NCBI RefSeq assembly: GCF_027359925.1
Contig: NZ_CP114767.1
Span: 806,001 to 870,000 of the forward strand
From: Hymenobacter canadensis
Lineage (GTDB): Bacteria; Bacteroidota; Bacteroidia; Cytophagales; Hymenobacteraceae
Length of the DNA stretch: 64,000 bases
Direction: 5' to 3'
Position numbers and translations under genes: made by a program. The notes under the pieces were generated by a model. It worked only from the letters and a program-made list of their open reading frames with translations. It was not told the origin of the DNA and ran no database searches. Shown in pieces: positions 23,658-30,876 of this stretch (position 1 is the first letter of the stretch; every line of letters begins with the position of its first letter).

Positions 23658-24356
23658 CTAACCGTAGCTTTCTTCGCTGGTCGGCTGCAGGTCGTCGGAA
23701 TCCAGTAGCGGGGCCGCACCGCCTAGTTGTGTCACCTGCTGAAACAGTTGCATCTCCTGCTCTGAGCGATGCACATATTGCACCACGCGGATAGTGAGGT
23801 AGGCTGATATGATGCTGAAGACGCAGGACATGATGTTGAGCGCCGCTGCATTTTGCAGGGTATACATGGTCACATCATCTGCCGTGTTCTTACTGGCGGC
23901 ATTGGTAATCACACTATGCACCAGATATGCCGCCCACCACCATCCTACCAGAGTGTGGTCTTTGGTGCGGCCTGCCATATCGTTGGTGTCGTGCCATATT
24001 TCTTTCATGATGGTGTAAGGCCGCACCAGATTCAGAAATGGTACAAACCAGGCACCTACAGCCCATCCATCCGTGTGTTCCGGCCAGCGCCCGGCCAGGC
24101 GCAGGTTAAGATAAGCCCGCCGAAACCATTGCAAAAAGAAGACGGTGGCCAGCACCATTATAGCTACATACACTATTTCCAGTAGCCCATGCAACAGAAC
24201 AAGCACTGGCGCAAAGCTGTCTGAACTGGTGATATCGAGACCGGCCGGGAGCGTGGTGTAGATAAAATTGGTGAGGATTAGAATGGCATTTATTGCAATG
24301 ATGACCCAGAACAGCAAGAGCGTCTGGCGGGCCCGTTGAGTATTATCACGCACCAT
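23658..24356 (-). CDS. DUF4328 membrane protein
   Basis: A 232-residue inner-membrane protein with about five or six helices. It carries the WxVGAWFVPFLNLVRPYTIM motif and the WWWAAYLV stretch that mark the DUF4328 family, whose function is unknown. The last 30 residues are acidic and soluble. Its location between pseI and the pseG fusion is surprising because no link of this family to sialic-type sugars is known. Somewhat lower GC than its neighbours suggests it may be an insertion. The gaps on either side are 28 and 21 bases. Confidence 0.8.
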   Translation of the reverse strand: MVRDNTQRARQTLLLFWVIIAINAILILTNFIYTTLPAGLDITSSDSFAPVLVLLHGLLEIVYVAIMVLATVFFLQWFRRAYLNLRLAGRWPEHTDGWAVGAWFVPFLNLVRPYTIMKEIWHDTNDMAGRTKDHTLVGWWWAAYLVHSVITNAASKNTADDVTMYTLQNAAALNIMSCVFSIISAYLTIRVVQYVHRSEQEMQLFQQVTQLGGAAPLLDSDDLQPTSEESYG

Positions 24357-24377
24357 AAAGAGGAAAGAATATACGCG

Positions 24378-25877
24378 TCAAAAATTATCGGTTAACCATT
24401 CAAATGTAAGTGGAGAGCTCAGATTTTCAGAGTCTACCCGCGTAATTATTCGCTGAAACCCAGTCCGCTCAAATGCCTTCACCGACGCTACGTTGGCGGC
24501 CTGCACATGCCCCACCACCTGCCGAACCCCGCCAAATGCCTGCGCCAGCGCCCGAGTGCCAGCCAGCAGCAGCAAAGGCGCAAGCCCCCGGCCCCGGAAC
24601 CGAGCATCGAGCAAGTAGCTGAGCGTGGCACGGGCTTCCTCCACCTGAAACCGGATCAGGCCCAGAGGCTGGCCGCTGGCGGCGTCTTCGGCCAGTAGCA
24701 GCAGACTGTTGGGGTCCCGGAGGCGGGCAGCCAGCCACAGCTCGTGCATAGCCTGCGCCACCGGCTGCGGGTTGAAGGAAAACTGCCGTACGGTGGGGTC
24801 GTTGGTCCAGGCCAGCAGCTGCGCGGAATCGGCAGCTACTACCGGGCGCAGCAGGAACGGCGGCGCCGGCAGCTCCAGCGCCCGGAACTCCTGGCGCAGC
24901 CGCACCGGCGCCAGCCCATCGAACACTCGGCGCTGCGCCTGGCGCAACTGGCGGATCAGGCGGTCGGCCTCGGGGCTGGTCAGCACGTTGGGGGCGCTGG
25001 GGTAGGGCAGGGCCAGGCCAGCTTCCAGCAGAAAGTGGTTGATGTCGTGCTGGTTGTCGGCCACGGGCAGCAGCAGCAGCAGGCCGCTCCCGGCCGCGCA
25101 GTACTCGTAGCTGATGGTGCTGGGCGAGCACACGGCCGCGCCGCAGCGGCGCATCAGCGCCACCAGCTCCGGGGCCGGCAGGCTGTGGTGCAGCGTCAGG
25201 CGTGGCTGCTGGTCGGCCCAGGTTTGCAGGGCTTCCCGGCCGCTATAGGCGCTGCCCACCACGGCGTGCACCTGCGCCACGTTGGGCAGCGCCAGTAGGG
25301 CGGCGGCTACGTGGCGGGTCTGGTGGGTGGGGTCAGCGCCGCCCAAGCACACCAGCACCGACGTGTGGGAGGCCTCAGAGGCAGGCTGCCGGGCGGCTTC
25401 GCGGAAGGCGCTGCGCAGCGGCGCGAAAGCCGGGCCGGCCAGCAGCCGGGCGCCGGGCTGGCGCATCTGGTACTGGTTGAGCTGCACGCCGCCGGCCGGG
25501 TTCAGCACCAAGTCGGCTGCCAGCGGAAAGCCGTGCAGATCATCCACATACACCAGCCGGGCCACTGCCCCGCGCACCGTGTTCTGGTAGTCGTAGCGGA
25601 AATCGTAGCCATCGAGTACCAGCACATCGGTGGCGCGCAATACGTGGCGCACCAGATGGGCCGCTTCCTCGGGCTGCGGCTGGGTAGGCAGCGCCACCAC
25701 GCGCAGGCCGGCGGCCGCCAGTTGCTGCGCCAGCGCCTCATCCGGCTCCCGAATCAGAAACAGTTGCTCGGCAAAGTCCGGCCGCAGAATCTCAGCCAGC
25801 GCCAGCAGGCGCATCACGTGGCCCAGCCCGATGCGGGAGTTGCCGTCAGCGCGTAGCACAAGGCGGGGAGGAGCCAT
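24378..25877 (-). CDS. Bifunctional PseG hydrolase fused to PseH-like GNAT acetyltransferase
   Basis: A 499-residue fusion. Residues about 1-335 match PseG, a GT-B-like hydrolase that removes UDP from UDP-2,4-diacetamido-2,4,6-trideoxy-L-altrose: LRADGNSRIGLGHVMRLLAL, VLDGYDFRYDY, VLVCLGGADPTHQT and VCSPSTISYEYCAAG. Residues 341-499 are a GNAT domain: FLLRPVVAADSAQLLAWTND, acetyl-CoA loop RFRGRGLAPLLLL, then ANVASVKAFERTGF. That matches PseH, which N-acetylates the 4-amino sugar. A single polypeptide would catalyse two adjacent steps of the pathway (acetylation, then UDP release). Its ATG overlaps the stop of the upstream cytidylyltransferase by one base, a translationally coupled pair. Confidence 0.88.
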   Translation of the reverse strand: MAPPRLVLRADGNSRIGLGHVMRLLALAEILRPDFAEQLFLIREPDEALAQQLAAAGLRVVALPTQPQPEEAAHLVRHVLRATDVLVLDGYDFRYDYQNTVRGAVARLVYVDDLHGFPLAADLVLNPAGGVQLNQYQMRQPGARLLAGPAFAPLRSAFREAARQPASEASHTSVLVCLGGADPTHQTRHVAAALLALPNVAQVHAVVGSAYSGREALQTWADQQPRLTLHHSLPAPELVALMRRCGAAVCSPSTISYEYCAAGSGLLLLLPVADNQHDINHFLLEAGLALPYPSAPNVLTSPEADRLIRQLRQAQRRVFDGLAPVRLRQEFRALELPAPPFLLRPVVAADSAQLLAWTNDPTVRQFSFNPQPVAQAMHELWLAARLRDPNSLLLLAEDAASGQPLGLIRFQVEEARATLSYLLDARFRGRGLAPLLLLAGTRALAQAFGGVRQVVGHVQAANVASVKAFERTGFQRIITRVDSENLSSPLTFEWLTDNF

Positions 25878-26602
25878 CAGAGCTTTTTCTGTTCGATATG
25901 GGCGTTGAGCGCCACCAGTTCAGGGTGCGCGTCCAATAGCGCAATCAGACCATCGGTGGGCAGCGTGGCAGCGTCGTAGTTCTCTATCAGTTGCCGGATC
26001 AGCTCGAAATCATCGGCCGTATCCACTGTGAGACGGTAGGCGCTGCGGTCTTCGGCGCGCCGCACGTGCCGGAACTGCACCCGCCCCGAGCGGTTCTGAT
26101 GGATATAGGGTGTCACATGCTCGCGGTCGGAGGGCAGCGTGGCCTGCGCGGCGGCCTCTTCCAGCAGCTCCCGCGAAAATACCTCGAAGTCGAAACCGCG
26201 CGGAAACGTGCGCTCCAGCACATTCGACAGGTACAGGCGCGGGTTGTCAGCGGCTAAGTAAGTCCGCACGGCGTCGGCTACCAGCGCTCCGTCTAGTAGC
26301 GGGCAGTCGGACGTCACGCGCACTATCACATCCAGGTTATGGGCGGCGGCGCACTGCTGGTAGCGGGCCAGCACGTCGTCCTCGGGGCCGCGGGTGCAGG
26401 GCAGCTGGTGGGCGGCCCCGAATTCGGCCAGCACGTCGTCGGTGGCGTTGGTGGTAGTGGCCAGGTACAGCGGCAGGCCGCTGGCCTGCAGGCGCAGCAC
26501 ATGGTGCAGCAGCAGCGGCTGGCCGGCCATGGGCCGCAACACCTTGCCCGGCAGCCGGGTGCTGGTCATGCGGGCCTGCGAGATGATGCCGACGTTTTTC
26601 AA
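25877..26602 (-). CDS. SpsF/PseF-like cytidylyltransferase
   Basis: A 241-residue nucleotidyltransferase: GIISQARMTSTRLPGKVLRP is the CTP-binding motif of the SpsF/KdsB/NeuA superfamily and VRVTSDCPLLDGALV carries the metal-binding acidic residue. By family it belongs to the spore-coat SpsF-type cytidylyltransferases rather than the classical Campylobacter PseF. In this cluster it is the only candidate for making CMP-pseudaminic acid, so that role is inferred from context. A one-base overlap with the downstream PseG fusion indicates one transcript. Confidence 0.85.
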   Translation of the reverse strand: MKNVGIISQARMTSTRLPGKVLRPMAGQPLLLHHVLRLQASGLPLYLATTTNATDDVLAEFGAAHQLPCTRGPEDDVLARYQQCAAAHNLDVIVRVTSDCPLLDGALVADAVRTYLAADNPRLYLSNVLERTFPRGFDFEVFSRELLEEAAAQATLPSDREHVTPYIHQNRSGRVQFRHVRRAEDRSAYRLTVDTADDFELIRQLIENYDAATLPTDGLIALLDAHPELVALNAHIEQKKL

Positions 26603-26640
26603 AAGAGGTAATGAAGTGATGAGGTAATCAGGTAATGAGG
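26603..26640 (-). repeat. GAGGTAATGA-type degenerate repeat abutting the cytidylyltransferase start
   Basis: On the plus strand: GAGGTAATGAAGTGATGAGG then TAATCAGGTAATGAGG, a degenerate run of GAGGTAATCA units ending a few bases before the start codon (26602). Similar in style to the spacers at 2792, 4031 and 30837. Confidence 0.45.
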
Positions 26641-26647
26641 CCCGTCT

Positions 26648-26753
26648 GTTATCCTGAACTTGCGAAGGACCTTGTCAGACTGAAGCCATTGACAATGAGC
26701 CGTTCATTGAAACGCTCAAGGTGGTAAGGTCCTTCGCTCTGCTCAGGATGACA
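26648..26753. repeat. Intergenic inverted repeat (TCCTGAAC/GCTCAGGATGA family)
   Basis: GTTATCCTGAACTTGCGAAG (26648 on) pairs with AAGGTCCTTCGCTCTGCTCA continuing to GGATGACA at 26753, with some mismatches. An inner CATTGACAATG / TCATTGAAACG region is less regular. Lies between pseC and the cytidylyltransferase gene. Confidence 0.8.
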
Positions 26754-26758
26754 AAGAG

Positions 26759-27934
26759 CTACCCCGCCACAAATTCCCGGATGCAGTCGATGACGTACTG
26801 CTGCTCGTCGTCGGTGAGGCTCGGGAACAGCGGGATGCTGAGGCAGTGGGCGTAGTAGGCTTCGGCCAGCGGGAAGTCGCCGGGCTGCCAGCCCAGGCCC
26901 TGGTAGTAGGGCATAGTGTGCACCGGAATGTAGTGCACCTGCGCAAAGATTTCCCGGGTTCGGAGAAAGTCGTAGAGGCCTTTGCGGTCGGGCACCTGAA
27001 TCACGTAGAGGTGGTAGGCGTGGCCGGGCGTGCAAGCTAGCGGCCGCACAGCGGGCAGGTCGGCAAAGGCGGCATCGTAGCGGGCGGCCAACTGGCGGCG
27101 GCGGGCCAGGCCCTCGTCGGCGCGGGTCAGCTGGCTGATGCCCAGCGCGCAGAGCATGTCGGGCATCCGGTAGTTGTAGCCCAGCTCCTGCATTTCCATG
27201 TACCAGCCGCCGTCGTTGCGCTGCATCTGGGCGGGGTCTTTGGTGATGCCGTGGGTGCGCAGCTTAAGTAGCTCCCGGTACAGGTCTTCGCGGTTGGTGG
27301 TAATCATGCCGCCCTCGCCGGTAGCAATGTGCTTGACGGGGTGGAAGCTGAAAATGGCCAGATCAGCAAACTGCCCGTTTCCGCAGCGCTGCTCCCGGCC
27401 CTGCAAGTCCGTGAAGAAGCCGCCAGGTGAGTGGCAGGAGTCTTCTATCATCCACAGGCCAAACTCGTCGCAGAGTTGGCGGGCGGCTTCCAGGTTCACG
27501 GGCAAGCCAGCAAAATCCACCGGAATCAGGCCGTGGAAGTGGCCCCGGGGGTAGCTTTCCAGCAGCCGGCGCACCTGTTGCAAGTCAATCAGGGCCGTGG
27601 CCGGGTCAATGTCGGCGAAGTGCACCTCGCCGCCGCAGTAGCGCACGCAGTTGGCCGACGCCGCGAAGGTGATGGGCGTGGTGATGACCCGCTGGCCGGG
27701 CTGCACGCCCAGCGCCAGCGCGCACAGGTGCAGCGCCGCCGTGCCGTTGCTCACGGCCACCGCGTACCGGGCGCCCATGTAGGCGGCAAACTTTTCCTCG
27801 AACTCCGCCACTTTCGGCCCCTGCGTGAGGTAGTCAGAGTGCAGGGTTTCCACCACGGCCCGCACGTCGTCGTCGGTGATGTGCTGGCGGCCGTAGGCGA
27901 TGGGGCGGGTGGGCTGGAAAACAGGAACACTCAT
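26759..27934 (-). CDS. pseC: UDP-4-amino-4,6-dideoxy-N-acetyl-L-altrosamine transaminase
   Basis: A 391-residue DegT-family PLP aminotransferase, second step of pseudaminic acid synthesis. Diagnostic strings are IAYGRQHITDDDVRAVVETL, SDYLTQGPKVAEFE, AVSNGTAALHLCALALG and SFHPVKHIATGEGGMITTN with Schiff-base Lys201. The PVKHI.TGEGG form is typical of PseC. The ATG at 27934 (MSVPVFQPTRPIAYG) is chosen because it lies six bases after a TACTTTTG word; an upstream in-frame start at 28018 would run through the terminator palindrome. The start of pseB is more than 1 kb farther upstream on the same strand. Confidence 0.92.
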   Translation of the reverse strand: MSVPVFQPTRPIAYGRQHITDDDVRAVVETLHSDYLTQGPKVAEFEEKFAAYMGARYAVAVSNGTAALHLCALALGVQPGQRVITTPITFAASANCVRYCGGEVHFADIDPATALIDLQQVRRLLESYPRGHFHGLIPVDFAGLPVNLEAARQLCDEFGLWMIEDSCHSPGGFFTDLQGREQRCGNGQFADLAIFSFHPVKHIATGEGGMITTNREDLYRELLKLRTHGITKDPAQMQRNDGGWYMEMQELGYNYRMPDMLCALGISQLTRADEGLARRRQLAARYDAAFADLPAVRPLACTPGHAYHLYVIQVPDRKGLYDFLRTREIFAQVHYIPVHTMPYYQGLGWQPGDFPLAEAYYAHCLSIPLFPSLTDDEQQYVIDCIREFVAG

Positions 27935-27940
27935 AGACTT

Positions 27941-27948
27941 CAAAAGTA
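27941..27948 (-). promoter_or_regulatory. -7 promoter element of pseC
   Basis: TACTTTTG on the minus strand, an exact TAnnTTTG match, six bases before the pseC ATG; a very short leader is expected. Confidence 0.5.
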
Positions 27949-27975
27949 CAGGACGGGCTGTAAAGTTTGGCCCTG

Positions 27976-28020
27976 AAATGCCACCGCCGCTTCCTAAATC
28001 AGGAAGCGGCAGTGGCATTT
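27976..28020. terminator. Strong palindrome between pseB and pseC
   Basis: AAATGCCACCGCCGCTTCCT-AAATC-AGGAAGCGGCAGTGGCATTT: arms of 20 bases with one mismatch. It separates pseB from pseC and can terminate the pseB transcript, although the T run is short. Confidence 0.7.
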
Positions 28021-28080
28021 ATATATAGTGCCAAAAAACATTGCATACGGAAGCCCTATGCCGCCGTAATGAACTGCCGG

Positions 28081-29100
28081 CTACACCACAAAATCCGCAT
28101 CCACGTGCAGCCGGATTTCCTCGCGGATCTGCTCGGCGTCCAGCCAGTCGTCGTTGTTGGCCGAGTCGTAGTGGAAGCCTTCGGGCACGCGCTTGCCGTT
28201 GAAATGCTGGATGAACTGCTCCACATCCCACTGCGGCGTAAAGGGCAGGATAACGTAATATTTGGGCAGCTCCACTGTGCTGAGGGCGTCAGTGGAGGTT
28301 ATCATTTCCTCGTGCAGCTTCTCGCCGGGCCGGATGCCCACGATTTCCTGCCGGCAGTCGGGGCCGATGGCCTTGGCCACTTCCGTGATGACATAGCTCG
28401 GAATCTTGGGCACGAAGATTTCGCCGCCCCAGCTGTTTTCCAGCGCATATAACACCAAATCTACGCCCTGTTCCAGCGAGATGTGGAAGCGCGTCATGTC
28501 GGGGTGGGTGATGGGCAGCACGCCGGTTTCGCGGCGCTGCATAAAGAAGGGCACTACCGAGCCGCGGGAGCCGATTACGTTGCCATAGCGCACCACCGAG
28601 AAGCGCAGGTCGCGGGCACCTTTCATGTTGTTGGCGGCCACAAACAGCTTGTCGGAGCAGAGCTTGGTGGCGCCGTAGAGGTTAATGGGGGCGGCGGCCT
28701 TGTCGGTGCTCAGGGCCACCACTTCCTTCACGCCGCAGTCGAGGGCGGCGTTAATCACGTTTTCGGCCCCGAAGATGTTGGTTTTGATGCACTCCATCGG
28801 GTTGTACTCGGCGGCGGGCACCTGCTTGAGGGCGGCGGCGTGCACAATGATGTCGATACCTTCGCAGGCCCGCTTCAGCCGCTCGCCGTCGCGCACATCC
28901 CCGATGAAGTAGCGGATGGCGGGGTACTTAGCCTGCGGAAACGTCTGCGACATTTCGTACTGCTTCAGCTCATCGCGCGAGTACACCACTAGGCGCTTCA
29001 CCTGTGGAAACTGCTCGAATACAGTCTGCACAAACTGCTTGCCGAAGGAGCCGGTACCGCCGGTTACCAGGATGGATTTATGGTTGAGGTCGAGGGCCAT
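28081..29100 (-). CDS. pseB: UDP-N-acetylglucosamine 4,6-dehydratase (inverting)
   Basis: A 339-residue short-chain dehydrogenase-type enzyme, first step of pseudaminic acid synthesis, converting UDP-GlcNAc to a 4-keto-6-deoxy-altrose form with inversion at C5. The NADP-binding glycine motif TGGTGSFG is at residues 13-20. VVYSRDELKQYEM follows, the active-site Tyr142/Lys146 pair is in LYGATKLCSDK, and RYGNVIGSRGSVVPFF and GEKLHEEMI come later. The soluble length of about 340 residues fits PseB rather than the large membrane PglF/FlaA1-type dehydratases. Confidence 0.93.
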   Translation of the reverse strand: MALDLNHKSILVTGGTGSFGKQFVQTVFEQFPQVKRLVVYSRDELKQYEMSQTFPQAKYPAIRYFIGDVRDGERLKRACEGIDIIVHAAALKQVPAAEYNPMECIKTNIFGAENVINAALDCGVKEVVALSTDKAAAPINLYGATKLCSDKLFVAANNMKGARDLRFSVVRYGNVIGSRGSVVPFFMQRRETGVLPITHPDMTRFHISLEQGVDLVLYALENSWGGEIFVPKIPSYVITEVAKAIGPDCRQEIVGIRPGEKLHEEMITSTDALSTVELPKYYVILPFTPQWDVEQFIQHFNGKRVPEGFHYDSANNDDWLDAEQIREEIRLHVDADFVV

Positions 29101-29128
29101 TCAGGGGAGTTGGGTGAGGAGTGGGGCG

Positions 29129-29136
29129 CAAAGGTA
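29129..29136 (-). promoter_or_regulatory. -7 promoter element of pseB
   Basis: TACCTTTG on the minus strand, an exact TAnnTTTG match, 28 bases before the ATG of pseB at 29100. No clear -33 TTG. Confidence 0.5.
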
Positions 29137-29140
29137 ATGG

Positions 29141-29229
29141 TGTAGCATGACCTTCGGTTGTGCCAGATGGAGTTTGAACGGATACAACTGACAAGACGCA
29201 AGTCGGCATAGGCTAAAGCCTATGCTACA
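29141..29229. repeat. Degraded inverted repeat (TGTAGCAT/GCTTTAGCC family)
   Basis: TGTAGCATGACCTTCGGTTG at 29141 and the mirrored GGCATAGGCTAAAGCCTATG ending GCTACA at 29228 match the arms of the repeat at 21185-21286 with several changes. The stop codon of the GT4 gene (ends Gly-Val-Ala-stop) is read from the right arm. Confidence 0.65.
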
Positions 29230-30560
29230 CCACCCCGCACCAGCGCCACCAGCTGCTCCGTGAGGGCGCGGCGCGAGTAGCGGGCGTGGCCGAGCGAGGG
29301 CAGATCCAGCGAAGGGTTGATCTGCCACTGCGCCACCAGCTCCTCCAGATGCGCCAGCATGGCCTCGTAAGCGCCGTACGTAAACGCCTGGCCGGCGCCG
29401 CACTCCCGCAGCAGCAGGTCGGCGTCGGAGCCGGCGGGGCCGATGCAGATAACGGGCTTGTTGGCCGCCAGATACTCGAATATCTTGCCCGGCAGAATGC
29501 CCAGGTTGTGCGGCACGTCCGGAATGGCCATCAGCAGCACCGTGGCCCGGCGCAGGTAGCCCACCGACTCATCGTGCGGCACAAACGGCACCAGCTCCGT
29601 GATGGGCAGCAGGCCGTTGTCGGCCAGCTGGCGCTGCACCCCGTCCGACACCTTGCCCACGAAGCGCAGCCGCAGCGGCACTGCCGGGTGGCGGCGTGCG
29701 CACTCGGCCACGGCACTCAGCCACAGCTCAATGTGGTAGGTTTCGGAGATGGTGCCGGTGTGGGTGATGAGCAGCGCTTCAGTCGGCGGCTCGGAAGGAA
29801 GCTGAAAGTCGCTTTCGTCGTAGCCGTTGGGCAGCACGTGGAACTTGCCGGGCGGCAGCCCAGGCGACTTGCCCAGGAACAGCTGGCGCGTGTCGGCGCT
29901 GGTAGTCAGTACGATATCGGCCTGCTCCAGTACCTGCCGCTCGTAGCGTGCATCCAGCCGGCGGGCCAGCGGCGTCTGGTTGAGCTCTTGGTGATAGTAG
30001 ATGTCGGTCCAGGGGTCGCGCAGGTCGGCCAGCCAGCGCAGGCCGTAGCGCTGCTTCAGGGCCAGCCCGATAAGCTGGGTGGAGTGCGGTGGCGAGCTGG
30101 TCAGCACGGCGTCGAACTGCTCGCCTTGCGCTATCAGCTCGGCCACGGCCTGCAGGGCGTGGCGGTTCCAGCCGCGGCGGGCATCCGGAATGAACAGGTT
30201 GCCGCGCACAAACTTGAAAAAGCGTTGCGCCAAACTGGTTTTGCTTTCGCCCACGAAGCCGCCATACGGAATCTGCTGGCGCCCCGTGAGCTTCTTGTAG
30301 GAGCCAAACGGCTCGGAAGTGCCCGTGCGAATCACGCGCACGCCGGCCGGTACTTCGGCCGCCAGCGAATGGTCCAGCACCGGATACGCGCCTTTTTCGG
30401 GGTCGACGGTAATGACCGTGGGCTCGACGCCCAGCGCCGGCAGGTGCTTCACGAACTTGAGGCTGCGCTGCACGCCCGCCCCACCCGACGGCGGCCAGTA
30501 GTAGGTGATGACAAGCAAACGAAGCGGGCGGGCAGCAGACACAGGCAAAAGGCTAAGCAA
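29220..30560 (-). CDS. GT4-type glycosyltransferase
   Basis: A 446-residue GT-B glycosyltransferase. The N-terminal PLRLLVITYYWPPSGGAGVQ is typical of GT4-type enzymes, with LPNGYDESDF in the linker and GILPGKIFEYLAANKPVICI carrying the nucleotide-sugar-binding glutamate. It would transfer a hexose from a nucleotide sugar in glycan assembly. I chose the TTG at 30560 because a TACCTTCG word sits exactly four bases before it. A GTG at 30575, five codons upstream, would overlap that word. Transcribed alone upstream of the pse cluster. Confidence 0.85.
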   Translation of the reverse strand: MLSLLPVSAARPLRLLVITYYWPPSGGAGVQRSLKFVKHLPALGVEPTVITVDPEKGAYPVLDHSLAAEVPAGVRVIRTGTSEPFGSYKKLTGRQQIPYGGFVGESKTSLAQRFFKFVRGNLFIPDARRGWNRHALQAVAELIAQGEQFDAVLTSSPPHSTQLIGLALKQRYGLRWLADLRDPWTDIYYHQELNQTPLARRLDARYERQVLEQADIVLTTSADTRQLFLGKSPGLPPGKFHVLPNGYDESDFQLPSEPPTEALLITHTGTISETYHIELWLSAVAECARRHPAVPLRLRFVGKVSDGVQRQLADNGLLPITELVPFVPHDESVGYLRRATVLLMAIPDVPHNLGILPGKIFEYLAANKPVICIGPAGSDADLLLRECGAGQAFTYGAYEAMLAHLEELVAQWQINPSLDLPSLGHARYSRRALTEQLVALVRGGVA

Positions 30561-30565
30561 AGCGC

Positions 30566-30573
30566 GAAGGTAC
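30566..30573 (-). promoter_or_regulatory. -7-like element, leaderless start of the GT4 gene
   Basis: TACCTTCG on the minus strand, one base from TAnnTTTG, with CGCT and then a TTG start codon. Same four-base spacing as at guaA, ftsE and pseI. Confidence 0.4.
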
Positions 30574-30602
30574 ACAGATGCGGCCTTTCGGGGTTTTCTG
30601 GT

Positions 30603-30610
30603 TACTTTTG
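30603..30610 (+). promoter_or_regulatory. -7 promoter element of the small ORF and ffh
   Basis: TACTTTTG, an exact TAnnTTTG match, 37 bases before the ATG at 30648. It is the only good candidate before ffh and faces away from the GT4 promoter, 30 bases off. Confidence 0.5.
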
Positions 30611-30647
30611 AAGGCTAAACCCGTTTTTCATTCGCACGCTGCCAGTT

Positions 30648-30824
30648 ATGCCATCTGACGCCATCAACGGACCACTTCCAGCTCCGCTACCCAGTGGAAC
30701 CGGTTCCGTGAGTCAGGCGCCAGGTGTCGTGTCCAACGCTGCCGCATCAACATTAGCCCGCTGGGCGGATATGCTACACCGCCTGGAAATTCTGGAAAGC
30801 ATCGTGCTGCGCAACGCCTCCTGA
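30648..30824 (+). CDS. Small hypothetical protein upstream of ffh
   Basis: A 58-residue ORF, ATG to TGA. A Pro/Ser/Gly/Ala-rich first half (PLPAPLPSGTGSVSQAPG) is followed by an amphipathic helix, LARWADMLHRLEILESIVLR. It begins 37 bases after a TAnnTTTG word and ends 52 bases before ffh, so it would be on the same transcript. No known domain. It could be a true small gene or a leader of ffh; the helical C-terminus argues for a protein. Confidence 0.5.
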   Translation: MPSDAINGPLPAPLPSGTGSVSQAPGVVSNAAASTLARWADMLHRLEILESIVLRNAS

Positions 30825-30876
30825 GGCCGGCACCGAATCAGCGAAATCAAAAAAAATCTGCAAAATCTGCGATTAA

